This document shows positions 1 through 7,310 of a DNA stretch of 18,711 nucleotides, piece by piece. The first letter of the stretch is position 1, and every line of letters begins with the position of its first letter. Position numbers and translations under genes: made by a program. A model generated the notes under the pieces. The model ran no database searches and was not told the origin of the DNA. It saw only the letters and a program-made list of their open reading frames with translations. The DNA comes from Loktanella sp. (GTDB lineage: Bacteria > Pseudomonadota > Alphaproteobacteria > Rhodobacterales > Rhodobacteraceae). The stretch spans positions 1 to 18,711 of the forward strand of contig PUNR01000322.1 of the NCBI GenBank assembly GCA_003551805.1, written 5' to 3'.

Positions 1-62
1 AGGGTGCGCATCCTGCGCACCTTATGCATCGACAAATCATAGGTGCGCAGGATGCGCACCCT
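1..62. repeat. Inverted pair of REP-like palindromes at the parE 3' end
   Basis: Positions 1-22 and 41-62 are exact reverse complements (22-bp arms) separated by an 18-nt spacer. Each arm is itself an interrupted palindrome, GGTGCGCA-TCC-TGCGCACC in the first copy and the same with GGA at its centre in the second. The unit can fold as two small hairpins or one long one, like paired REP elements. The right copy ends at 62 and shares bases 61-62 with the parE stop codon (61-63, read on the minus strand). There is no T-tract typical of an intrinsic terminator, although the structure could still stop transcription or protect the parE mRNA 3' end. No other copy was noticed in the window. Confidence 0.85.
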
Positions 63-2019
63 ACACATCCAACTCCTCCACAAACCGCGCATTCTCCTGA
101 ATATACTGGAACCGCAATTCCGGCTTTTTCCCCATCAACCGTTCCACCAGATCGGCGGTGTCGCCGGGGACTTCGTCATGCACGGTGACGCGGATCAGTT
201 TGCGGGTGGCGGGGTCCATCGTGGTTTCTTTGAGGTCTTTTGCGTCCATCTCGCCCAGACCCTTGAAGCGTTGCAGGTCGATCTTGCCCTTGCCGCCAAG
301 ACCTTTGGTCATCCACTTTTCCTTCTCGACATCATCGGCCACATAGACCCGTCGTGCGCCCTGCGTCAGGCGGTATAGCGGCGGGCAGGCCAGATACAGA
401 TGCCCGTGGTCGATCAGCGGGCGCATCTGGGTGAAGAAGAACGTCATCAGCAGCGACGCGATATGCGCGCCGTCGACGTCGGCGTCGGTCATGATGATGA
501 TCTTGTCGTACCGCAGGTCTTCGACGTTGAATTTGGTGCCCATCTGGACGCCCAACGCCTCGCACAGGTCGTTGATTTCCTGATTGGTGTTCAGCTTGTT
601 GGACGCAGCCCCCAGCACGTTCAGGATCTTGCCCTTCAGCGGCAACAGCGCCTGATTGACACGGTTGCGGGCACCCTTGCCGGACCCGCCTGCCGAATCC
701 CCCTCGACGATGAACAATTCTGTCCCTCTGCGGTCCTTGGATGTGCAGTCGGTCAGCTTGCCGGGCAGGCGCAGTTTCTTGGTCGCGGATTTGCGGGCGG
801 TTTCCTTTTCCTGACGGCGTTTCAGCCGTTCTTCGGCGCGCAGCACCAGAAAATCAAGGATCGCGCCGGCGGATTTGGTATCGGCGGCCAGCCAGTTGTC
901 GAAATGATCGCGCACGGCGCCTTCGGTCATGCGGGCGGCGATTTCGGATGACAGCCGGTCCTTGGTCTGACCCACAAAGGCGGGGTCGCGGATAAAGCAG
1001 GACACCAAGGCACAGCCACCGGAAATCAGGTCTTCACGCGTGATCAGCGCTGCCTTTTTATTGTTGGCGAGTTCGCCATAGCCCTTGATCCCCTTCAGGA
1101 TCGCCGCCCAGAAACCGGCGACATGGGTGCCGCCTTCGGGGGTGGGAACGGTGTTACAATAGGACTGGATGAATCCGTCGCGCACAGGCGTCCAGTTGAT
1201 CGCCCATTCCACCTTGCCGGGTTCGTTGAATTTATCGGCAAATTCGACGGTGCCCGCAAAGGGTTTGTCCGAATAGGTCGCGGATTTGCCAAGCGTTTCT
1301 TTGAGGTAATCGGACAGACCGCCGGGGAAATGGAAGGTCGCTTCCTGCGGGGTTTCGCCGTCGCTGATTTCGGATTTCCAGCGAATTTCGACGCCGGAAA
1401 ACAGATAGGCCTTGGACTGGATGGATTTATACAGGCGCGCAGGTTTGAATTTCTGTGACCCGAAAATCTGTTCATCCGCGTGAAATGTCACCGTGGTGCC
1501 GCGCCGGTTTTGTGTCGGCCCCAGTTTCTGGATCGGTCCCAAAGGCACACCGCGCGAAAAGCGTTGTTCGAACAATTCCTTGTTGCGTGCCACCTGCACG
1601 ACCATGCTGTCTGACAGCGCGTTGACGACCGATGCGCCGACACCGTGCAGACCGCCCGATGTCTGATACGCCTTCCCCGAAAATTTACCGCCTGCGTGCA
1701 GGGTGCACAGGATCACCTCTAGCGCGGATTTGTCGGGGAATTTGGGGTGCGGATCGACAGGAATACCGCGCCCGTTGTCGCGTACGGTGACGGAATAATC
1801 GGCGTGCAGTTCCACCTCGATCCGGTTGGCGTGGCCTGCGACAGCCTCGTCCATCGAGTTATCAAGCACTTCGGCCACCAGATGGTGCAGCGCGCGTTCG
1901 TCCGTGCCGCCGATATACATGCCGGGGCGTTTGCGGACGGGTTCCAGCCCTTCCAACACTTCGATGCTGGAGGCGTTGTAATCGTCGGGTCCGCTTGCGG
2001 ACAAAAGGTCGTCGGCCAT
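61..2019 (-). CDS. parE: DNA topoisomerase IV subunit B (ParE)
   Basis: This is the ATPase subunit of topoisomerase IV, which with ParC decatenates daughter chromosomes and relaxes supercoils in the cytoplasm. The protein is 652 aa from the ATG at 2019. The GHKL ATPase elements are visible: EVLDNSMDEA with Asn54, DNGRGIP from Asp81, and GGLHGVGAS at 122-130. The C-terminal TOPRIM part has EGDSAGG at 439-445 and the metal-binding DADVD at 512-516. The length fits ParE, whereas GyrB is usually about 800 aa, and the N-terminal GTDERALHHLVAEVLDNSMDEA-type pattern is also ParE-like. The frame stays open 37 codons upstream, but that part is unlike the family and MADDLL is the natural start. A purine-rich AAGAAAAGAG lies upstream as a weak ribosome binding site. 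The gene is complete and its stop sits on the edge of the 1-62 repeat. It is divergent from dddL. Confidence 0.95.
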   Translation of the reverse strand: MADDLLSASGPDDYNASSIEVLEGLEPVRKRPGMYIGGTDERALHHLVAEVLDNSMDEAVAGHANRIEVELHADYSVTVRDNGRGIPVDPHPKFPDKSALEVILCTLHAGGKFSGKAYQTSGGLHGVGASVVNALSDSMVVQVARNKELFEQRFSRGVPLGPIQKLGPTQNRRGTTVTFHADEQIFGSQKFKPARLYKSIQSKAYLFSGVEIRWKSEISDGETPQEATFHFPGGLSDYLKETLGKSATYSDKPFAGTVEFADKFNEPGKVEWAINWTPVRDGFIQSYCNTVPTPEGGTHVAGFWAAILKGIKGYGELANNKKAALITREDLISGGCALVSCFIRDPAFVGQTKDRLSSEIAARMTEGAVRDHFDNWLAADTKSAGAILDFLVLRAEERLKRRQEKETARKSATKKLRLPGKLTDCTSKDRRGTELFIVEGDSAGGSGKGARNRVNQALLPLKGKILNVLGAASNKLNTNQEINDLCEALGVQMGTKFNVEDLRYDKIIIMTDADVDGAHIASLLMTFFFTQMRPLIDHGHLYLACPPLYRLTQGARRVYVADDVEKEKWMTKGLGGKGKIDLQRFKGLGEMDAKDLKETTMDPATRKLIRVTVHDEVPGDTADLVERLMGKKPELRFQYIQENARFVEELDV

Positions 2020-2142
2020 GGGCTGCTCTTTTCTTGTGGTTTGGTCTGTTATGGCAGAGCGTTGCAGCGCATGAAAGACCCCGCAGATCGTGTTTGTCTT
2101 GGACCTGTTGCTGTGGCAGGTTTCACGCAAACAGGGGGTGCG
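2020..2142. promoter_or_regulatory. Divergent parE/dddL promoter region
   Basis: This 123-bp gap separates the start codons of two divergent genes, so both promoters should lie here or just inside the flanking genes. I could not pick out a convincing -35/-10 pair on either strand. The only clear element is the dddL ribosome binding site, AGGGGGTG at about 2133-2140, directly ahead of the ATG at 2143. Confidence 0.5.
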
Positions 2143-2805
2143 ATGACGGACAATCTGACGACGATCAAGGCATTACCCGACTGGCGCTATCTGCTGGCGG
2201 AATTCTATGAGCTTTACCGCGCGATCCCCGCAGGCGGCAGTGACCGTATCCGCAGCCACCAGCGCCACGCGCGCGAGGCGATCAACCGCGTGATCAAGGC
2301 GAATGCACCCGTGCAGTTGCAACCTGCCGCGCAAAAACCGGTCACGGCCCATTTGCGCCGCGCGCTGGATCAGGGGCGGTCAGGGACGATGGCGTCGATC
2401 ATCCGGTCGCTGGATACCATCAGTGCAGATTTGTCGTGGCAATATGGCTATGAAAAGGTGCCGCCCGCGCTGGCGGGGTCTTACGCCTATGCCGAAATTG
2501 CAGGCCCCCAAGGGCCGGTCATCACGTCAGAGATCATTCTGGGCGTGGTCCTGTTCGCGCCGGCCTGCACCTATCCCGCCCATGCCCATCAGGGGATCAC
2601 CGAAAGCTATGTCTGCCTGTCGGGGGCGGTTTCGGAAAACCATCAGGGGGTTTATGTGCCCGGATCGATGATCTTTAACCCGCCCGACCATTTGCACCGG
2701 ATCACCGTGGGCGACCGTGAACCCGCACTGCTGGCTTATGCGTGGCTGGGCAAGCCGGGGGATCTGGCCGAACAGAAGATGGTCTTTACCCGTTCGCGCA
2801 AATAG
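2143..2805 (+). CDS. dddL: Dimethylsulfoniopropionate lyase, DddL-type cupin
   Basis: The predicted role is cleavage of DMSP to dimethyl sulfide and acrylate, a carbon and sulfur route common in marine Rhodobacteraceae. The protein is 220 aa with no signal peptide. An N-terminal helical part carries the DddL-like stretches LPDWRYLLAEFYELYR and GGSDRIRSHQ. The C-terminal cupin core has the metal-binding pattern HxH(x)4E(x)6G, with His147, His149 and Glu154 followed by Tyr156. A second cupin motif contains His183 and His185 in PPDHLHRIT. The SWQYGYEKVP segment also matches my recollection of DddL. The frame is open for 132 codons upstream, but that part is antisense to parE. The ATG at 2143 has AGGGGGTG just before it. 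It is probably the first gene of a run with the SDR 30 bp downstream. No acrylate-processing gene (acuI/acuH-like) is present in the window. A related cupin of other function is possible but less likely. Confidence 0.88.
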   Translation: MTDNLTTIKALPDWRYLLAEFYELYRAIPAGGSDRIRSHQRHAREAINRVIKANAPVQLQPAAQKPVTAHLRRALDQGRSGTMASIIRSLDTISADLSWQYGYEKVPPALAGSYAYAEIAGPQGPVITSEIILGVVLFAPACTYPAHAHQGITESYVCLSGAVSENHQGVYVPGSMIFNPPDHLHRITVGDREPALLAYAWLGKPGDLAEQKMVFTRSRK

Positions 2806-2835
2806 GCTGCAACACAGATAACAACAGGATTTGAT

Positions 2836-3720
2836 ATGCGTATTTTCTTTACCGGTGGCAGCGGCAAGGCTGGCAAACATGCGATCGCCCATTTGCAGGC
2901 GCAGGGGCACACAGTGGTCAACGTTGATCTGGTGCCCTCTGGCCTTGATGTGTCCGAACTGCTGGTCGATCTGACCGATGCGGGGCAGGTGATTGGTGCG
3001 ATGTCGCAATATACCGATTTTCACGAACTGGAGACCGGCACAGGCGTGCCGCGTTTCGATGCCGTGGTGCATTTCGCAGCCGTGCCGCGCGTGATGATCG
3101 GGACCGATGGCGAATGTTTCCGGATCAACACGCTGTCCACCTACAATGTGATCGAAGCGGCGGTGAAACTGGGCGTGCCCAAGGTGATCTTTGCGAGTTC
3201 CGAAACCACCTATGGCGTCTGTTTTGCCCATGGCGAGATCAAGCCCGACTATGTGCCTGTGGATGAAGATCACCCCACCATCCCGCATGACAGCTATGCG
3301 ATGTCCAAGGTCTGCAACGAGGTAACAGCACGCAGCTTTCAGGCGCGTTCTGGCATAGATATCTACGGTCTGCGGATCAATAATGTCATTGAACCACATG
3401 AATATGCGACAAACTTTCCCGCTTTCATCGCTGATGCTGCAACCCGCCGTCGCAACATCTTTGCCTATATCGACGCGCGCGATCTGGGGCATATGGTGGA
3501 TTGCTGCCTGAAAACCAACGGTCTGGGGTATCAGGTCTTTAACGTGTCAAATGACGATTTATCCGTCGGGATCACGGCACAAGAGGTGGTGGACCGCTTC
3601 TATCAAGGGGTCAAGGTGCGCGGCACTTTGGCAGAGAACGAAACGATGTATGCCAATGGCAAGGCCAAGCGCATGGTCGGTTTCGCCCCGCAACATTCAT
3701 GGCGCGACGTTTTGGGCTGA
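2836..3720 (+). CDS. Extended short-chain dehydrogenase / NAD-dependent epimerase-dehydratase family protein
   Basis: This 294-aa protein is a Rossmann-fold oxidoreductase or epimerase of unknown substrate. It has the extended-SDR nucleotide motif TGGSGKAG at residues 6-13, and an Asp at the end of the second strand (VNVDL, near residue 31), which favours NAD over NADP. FASSETTYG around 119-127 supplies the catalytic Ser/Thr region, and YAMSK gives Tyr154 and Lys158. Nucleotide-sugar epimerases and uronate dehydrogenases share this architecture, so a sugar or uronate substrate is the default guess. It starts 30 bp after dddL with AGGA ahead of the ATG, so co-transcription with dddL is likely. 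Whether it acts in DMSP metabolism cannot be told from sequence. Confidence 0.85.
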   Translation: MRIFFTGGSGKAGKHAIAHLQAQGHTVVNVDLVPSGLDVSELLVDLTDAGQVIGAMSQYTDFHELETGTGVPRFDAVVHFAAVPRVMIGTDGECFRINTLSTYNVIEAAVKLGVPKVIFASSETTYGVCFAHGEIKPDYVPVDEDHPTIPHDSYAMSKVCNEVTARSFQARSGIDIYGLRINNVIEPHEYATNFPAFIADAATRRRNIFAYIDARDLGHMVDCCLKTNGLGYQVFNVSNDDLSVGITAQEVVDRFYQGVKVRGTLAENETMYANGKAKRMVGFAPQHSWRDVLG

Positions 3721-3777
3721 AGGCTTGAATAGGGCGGGTGGCCGATTAGCTGGCAGGTCTGACTGAAAGGCCGCCCG

Positions 3778-4308
3778 ATGACAAAAGCCACCGCCTTGTT
3801 TCCCCGCTATCTTGGCGCTTCATTCGCTGACCTGCCGCTGGCGGTGCAAAAGCTGCATCTGATCGACGGTGTTGTGCAATGGTCAGGCACGGCGAGCGTC
3901 ACGCGCGGGCCCACCTTGTGGGCGCGGTTTGTCGCGGCGGTGTTCCGGTTTCCGGCTGCGGTTGACCAGACGCCAGTGCAGGTGACGATGACACCCACAC
4001 CGGACGGTGAAATCTGGGTCCGGCAATTCGGCACCAGCCAGTTCAAATCGCAGTTGCGGCTGGCGGATGCCAAGGTCACCGAACGCTTTGGCCCTTTTAC
4101 CTTTGATCTGAACCTGCATGTCGCGGATGGTGCGTTGCATTTTCCGGTGACAGCGGGCCGGTTGGGGCCGCTGCGCCTGCCGCGCTGGGCCTTGCCGGTC
4201 AGCATCGCGCGGGAATATGAAAGCGACGGGCGCTTTCACTTTGACGTGGCCTTGCATGCGCCGCTGACGGGGGCGTTGATGGTGCATTACAAAGGCTGGC
4301 TGGCATGA
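3778..4308 (+). CDS. DUF4166 domain-containing protein
   Basis: This 176-aa protein matches the pattern I associate with DUF4166. It has LPLAVQKLHL near the N terminus, a segment with WVRQFG and FKSQL, then ERFGPFTFDLNL, and the C-terminal GALMVHYKGWLA. The domain occurs alone or fused to saccharopine-dehydrogenase-like proteins, and its biochemical role is unknown to me. There is no signal peptide or clear membrane segment. The gene lies 57 bp after the SDR, and GAAAGG upstream of the ATG serves as the ribosome binding site. Membership of the dddL–SDR transcription unit is an inference from spacing. Confidence 0.75.
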   Translation: MTKATALFPRYLGASFADLPLAVQKLHLIDGVVQWSGTASVTRGPTLWARFVAAVFRFPAAVDQTPVQVTMTPTPDGEIWVRQFGTSQFKSQLRLADAKVTERFGPFTFDLNLHVADGALHFPVTAGRLGPLRLPRWALPVSIAREYESDGRFHFDVALHAPLTGALMVHYKGWLA

Positions 4309-4388
4309 TGCGCAGATCACAGCCAAGTGTCGCCGCCCCGCGCAAAGCCTGATTGCAGCGAAGCCTGCATCGCGCTATTCACAAGGTC

Positions 4389-5039
4389 ATGTTGCGCAAA
4401 ATTTCCCTGATCTCTGCGATGCTGCTGCCGGTGCCTGCGCTGGCGCATCCGCATGTGTTTGTCGATGTGGAAATGGCCGTGGTGTTTCAGCCGAATGGTG
4501 AAGTCGCCGTGCGGCTTGACTGGGTCTATGACGCGTATTTTTCGATGCTGGTTACATCCGATCTGGGCATCGACATGAATGGCGATCTGCAGCTGACGCC
4601 CGAAGAACAGGCGTTGCTGGATGAACAGATTGCCGCCTGGCCCCCTGATTTCGACGGTGATCTTGAGGTGTTGCAGGGCGAGCGCACCATGCCGCTTGGT
4701 CCCAAGCGGGATCATGCGATGGTGTACCGCGACGGGTTGCTGCGTGAAACGCATCTGCGCCCTGTTGCACAAGTGGCCGACCGCAACGCGCCGCTGACGA
4801 TCCTGCCTTATGACAAAACCTACTACATCGCCTACAGCCTTGCGGGCAACGTCCGCATCGAGGGCCGCGATGATTGCGAGGCGTCGGTGATCCCCGCCGA
4901 TCTGAACGCGGCCTATTCGCTGGTCGATGAATTGCTTTACGGCCGTCCGGCAAGCGATGTCGGCCCGGACGAGGAATTTCCCGAAGTCGGCCGGTCATTT
5001 GCTGATACTGTGGTGGTGACATGCGCTGGCTTGCTTTAG
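4389..5039 (+). CDS. DUF1007 family periplasmic protein (metal-transport partner)
   Basis: The product is a 216-aa exported protein. An N-terminal signal peptide (basic MLRK, hydrophobic core, cleavage likely after PALA) leaves a mature protein beginning HPHVFVDV, as is usual for DUF1007. The rest is soluble, with LDWVYDAYFS and a late Asp/Glu-rich stretch. DUF1007 proteins often sit next to NicO-type nickel/cobalt permeases, and here the next gene overlaps by 19 nt, so the two are surely co-translated. The inferred job is to bind or deliver a divalent metal in the periplasm for that permease. A TTG start at 4353 would add 12 residues ahead of the signal peptide. I prefer the ATG at 4389 because it puts the basic n-region first, although its ribosome binding site is poor. 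Confidence 0.82.
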   Translation: MLRKISLISAMLLPVPALAHPHVFVDVEMAVVFQPNGEVAVRLDWVYDAYFSMLVTSDLGIDMNGDLQLTPEEQALLDEQIAAWPPDFDGDLEVLQGERTMPLGPKRDHAMVYRDGLLRETHLRPVAQVADRNAPLTILPYDKTYYIAYSLAGNVRIEGRDDCEASVIPADLNAAYSLVDELLYGRPASDVGPDEEFPEVGRSFADTVVVTCAGLL

Positions 5040-5908
5040 CAGGGTTGGCCGCGATCGGTGTTTGCGCTGTCTGGCTTTGGGGCCTTGGCGGTGCCGACCA
5101 GATTGCGCGACAGGCGGCAGCCGGACAATTGCAGGTCCAGAACGCGATGGCAGGCGCTTTGCGTGCGCTGCAACAAGGTGACACTGGCGCTGTTCTGACG
5201 CTGTGGGGTCTGTGTTTTGCCTATGGTTTTGTCCATGCCGCAGGGCCGGGACATGGCAAGCTGGTCATTGGCGGCTACGGCCTTGGTGCGCGCGTTCCGG
5301 TGGCGCGGCTGACGGGGCTGGCGCTGGCGTCGTCACTGGCGCAGGCGGCGACGGCGGTGATCCTGGTTTATGGCGCGGTCTGGATTTTGGGCTGGGGCAG
5401 GGCGCAGATGACCAGCCTTGCCGATGACGTGCTGGAACCTTTCAGCTATGCGCTGATCGCCGGTGTCGGGCTGTGGCTAGTGCTACGCGGCGCGCGGCAT
5501 TTGCGGGCGCAATTTGCACCACCGGCACAAAGCCACGATGCCGTTTGCGCAAGCTGCGGCCATGCCCACGGCCCAACACCCGCCCAAGCCGCCGAGGTCC
5601 GGTCTTTACGCGATGCCGCCGCCATTATCGCCGCCATCGCCGTGCGGCCATGTACAGGCGCGCTGTTCCTTCTGATCCTGACATGGCGGTTCGGGCTGGA
5701 TTGGGCGGGGATTGTCGGCGCTTTTGTGATGGGTCTGGGCACGGCAAGCATCACGATGCTGGTCGCTATTGCTGCGGTCGGTTTTCGCGAATCCGCGCTG
5801 CATCTGGTCAGCCATCGGGGCACCGCACGGATGATGGCAGGTGCTGAAATCGCCGCCGGTGCTTTGGTGACGGTTCTGGCGTTGCAACTGGTGCTGCGCA
5901 GCATCTGA
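5021..5908 (+). CDS. NicO/RcnA-type nickel/cobalt transporter
   Basis: This 295-aa polytopic inner-membrane protein is predicted to move Ni(II) or Co(II), or possibly another divalent cation. The family signature GFVHAAGPGHGK lies at residues 69-80, with His72 and His78 as likely metal ligands at the start of the transmembrane core. A second conserved element, AIAVRPCTGALFLLIL, begins the C-terminal half. Between the halves is a cytosolic or periplasmic loop with CASCGHAHG, a Cys/His cluster that could sense or bind metal. The protein has about six to seven hydrophobic helices and an N-terminal signal-anchor-like helix. It overlaps the DUF1007 gene by 19 nt. Whether the pair imports or exports metal is not decided by sequence; no nickel enzyme or riboswitch is seen nearby. 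Confidence 0.85.
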   Translation: MRWLALAGLAAIGVCAVWLWGLGGADQIARQAAAGQLQVQNAMAGALRALQQGDTGAVLTLWGLCFAYGFVHAAGPGHGKLVIGGYGLGARVPVARLTGLALASSLAQAATAVILVYGAVWILGWGRAQMTSLADDVLEPFSYALIAGVGLWLVLRGARHLRAQFAPPAQSHDAVCASCGHAHGPTPAQAAEVRSLRDAAAIIAAIAVRPCTGALFLLILTWRFGLDWAGIVGAFVMGLGTASITMLVAIAAVGFRESALHLVSHRGTARMMAGAEIAAGALVTVLALQLVLRSI

Positions 5909-5950
5909 TTGCGCTTTACCCACCCGATGTTCGGGCCTAATGCTAGCGCC

Positions 5951-7309
5951 ATGCAAAAGATCGCCACGACATATCCTGAACATTCGCGTGCGATCTGGAA
6001 GCTGGGAATCCCGCTGATCCTGAGCAATATGGCGCAATTCGCGATCCATATGACCGATACCCTGATGCTGGGCTGGTATGATGTCACGGCACTGGCAGCG
6101 GCGACGATTGCGACATCGCTGTTCTTTGTCGTGTTCATCGTAGGGGCAGGTTTCGCGCAGGCGATCACGCCTTTGGTCGCCGCCGCCAACGAACAAAACG
6201 ACGAAGTGCAGGTCCGCCGTGTCACGCGGATGGGCCTTTGGCTGTCGATCTTTTACGGGCTTTTGGTGATGCTGCCGTTCTTCTGGTCCGAGCAGATCCT
6301 GCTGGCCATCGGACAAGACCCGATCGTCGCGTCAGAGGCGCATCGCTATCTGCTGATCGTGATCTGGGGCATGGTGCCGACGTTGCTGGTCATGGCGCTG
6401 AAATCCTTTCTGGTGGCGCTGGAACATACTGCCTTTATCCTGTGGGCGACGGTCGGCACGGCGGTTTTGAACGGCCTGATCAATTACGCGCTGATTTTCG
6501 GCAATTGGGGTGCGCCGGAACTGGGCGTTGAAGGTGCGGCGATTGCATCGGTGCTGGTGAATGTGCTGACCGTAGCACTGCTGGTCGGGTACATCCTGCG
6601 CAAGCTGCCGCAATACGAACTTTTCCGCAATTTCCACCGCCCCGATGCGCCGATCATGCGCCGCGTGTTCCTGCTGGGCTGGCCCATCGGGCTGACGTCA
6701 CTGGCCGAGGGCGGTTTGTTCAGCGCATCTGCGGTGATGATGGGCTGGATCGGACCGATATCGCTGGCCGCCCACGGTATCGCGATCCAGCTGGCCAGCC
6801 TGACCTTCATGGTGCATATCGGCTTTTCGCAGGCCGCGACGGTGCGGGCAGGCCGCGCGCTGGGGCGGCGTGATGAACAAGGGCTACGGCGTGGCGGGAT
6901 CACGGCAATCGGGATGTCGGCGCTTTATGCGGCTGCGACATCTGCCATCTTTTTGCTGATCCCCGGTACGCTGGTGTCGCTTTTTATCGACCCTGCCGAA
7001 CCCGAACGCCTGCGCCTGCTTGAGGTGGGGATCACGCTGGTCATGATCGCGGGCTTGTTCCAGTTGGTGGACGGGTTGCAGGTTGTCGTTCTGGGCCTGT
7101 TGCGCGGAGTGCAGGACACGACCGTGCCGATGATCATGGCGACCTTCAGCTATTGGGTAATCGGATTGCCGACCTCCTATCTGCTGGCGTTTTACTGGGG
7201 CTTTGGCGGTGTCGGTATCTGGGCAGGGTTGGTGCTGGGCCTGCTGGTGGCGGCGGTGCTGTTGATGTGGCGGTTCTGGGCGGGGTCTGTGCGGATTACA
7301 CCAGCATAG
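5951..7309 (+). CDS. MATE family efflux transporter
   Basis: This 452-aa inner-membrane protein is built from two related MatE halves with about twelve transmembrane helices in total. The first half includes the typical WKLGIPLILSNMAQFAIHMTDTLMLGWY region, and the second half restarts near RVFLLGWPIGLTSLAEGGLF. The C-terminal half has GLLRGVQDTTVPMI, also family-typical. MATE proteins expel drugs or metabolites in exchange for Na+ or H+; the substrate here is unknown. The frame opens at a TTG at 5909, but the ATG at 5951 gives a normal N terminus. It lies 42 bp downstream of the transporter gene in the same direction. It converges tail to tail on the Hint gene with a single base between stop codons, and no terminator hairpin was recognised there. 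Confidence 0.93.
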   Translation: MQKIATTYPEHSRAIWKLGIPLILSNMAQFAIHMTDTLMLGWYDVTALAAATIATSLFFVVFIVGAGFAQAITPLVAAANEQNDEVQVRRVTRMGLWLSIFYGLLVMLPFFWSEQILLAIGQDPIVASEAHRYLLIVIWGMVPTLLVMALKSFLVALEHTAFILWATVGTAVLNGLINYALIFGNWGAPELGVEGAAIASVLVNVLTVALLVGYILRKLPQYELFRNFHRPDAPIMRRVFLLGWPIGLTSLAEGGLFSASAVMMGWIGPISLAAHGIAIQLASLTFMVHIGFSQAATVRAGRALGRRDEQGLRRGGITAIGMSALYAAATSAIFLLIPGTLVSLFIDPAEPERLRLLEVGITLVMIAGLFQLVDGLQVVVLGLLRGVQDTTVPMIMATFSYWVIGLPTSYLLAFYWGFGGVGIWAGLVLGLLVAAVLLMWRFWAGSVRITPA

Positions 7310-7310
7310 T

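Noticed and set aside
61..2019. Annotation as gyrase subunit GyrB.
   Set aside because: The 652-aa length and N-terminal pattern fit ParE; GyrB is normally about 150 residues longer.
1747..2142. An upstream 132-codon extension of the dddL frame.
   Set aside because: It lies almost wholly antisense to the parE ATPase domain and is unlike DddL N termini; the ATG at 2143 has a strong ribosome binding site.
2527..3492. A 321-codon open frame on the minus strand across dddL and the SDR gene.
   Set aside because: It is antisense to two genes with clear cupin and SDR motifs, has a low-complexity His/Arg/Gly-rich translation and no recognisable domain; long antisense frames are common at this GC content.
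3732..3776. GGGCGG/CCGCCC arms flanking the DUF4166 ribosome binding site.
   Set aside because: The arms are only 6 bp with a 33-nt loop; such pairs arise easily by chance in GC-rich sequence.
4305..4352. A 15-codon frame (MMRRSQPSV...) overlapping the DUF4166 stop as ATGA.
   Set aside because: It is too short, has no hydrophobic or leader-like feature, and nothing supports translation beyond the overlap.
5446..6316. Two long minus-strand frames under the Ni/Co transporter and MATE genes.
   Set aside because: They are compositionally biased shadows of two clear membrane-protein genes and have no start context or family pattern.
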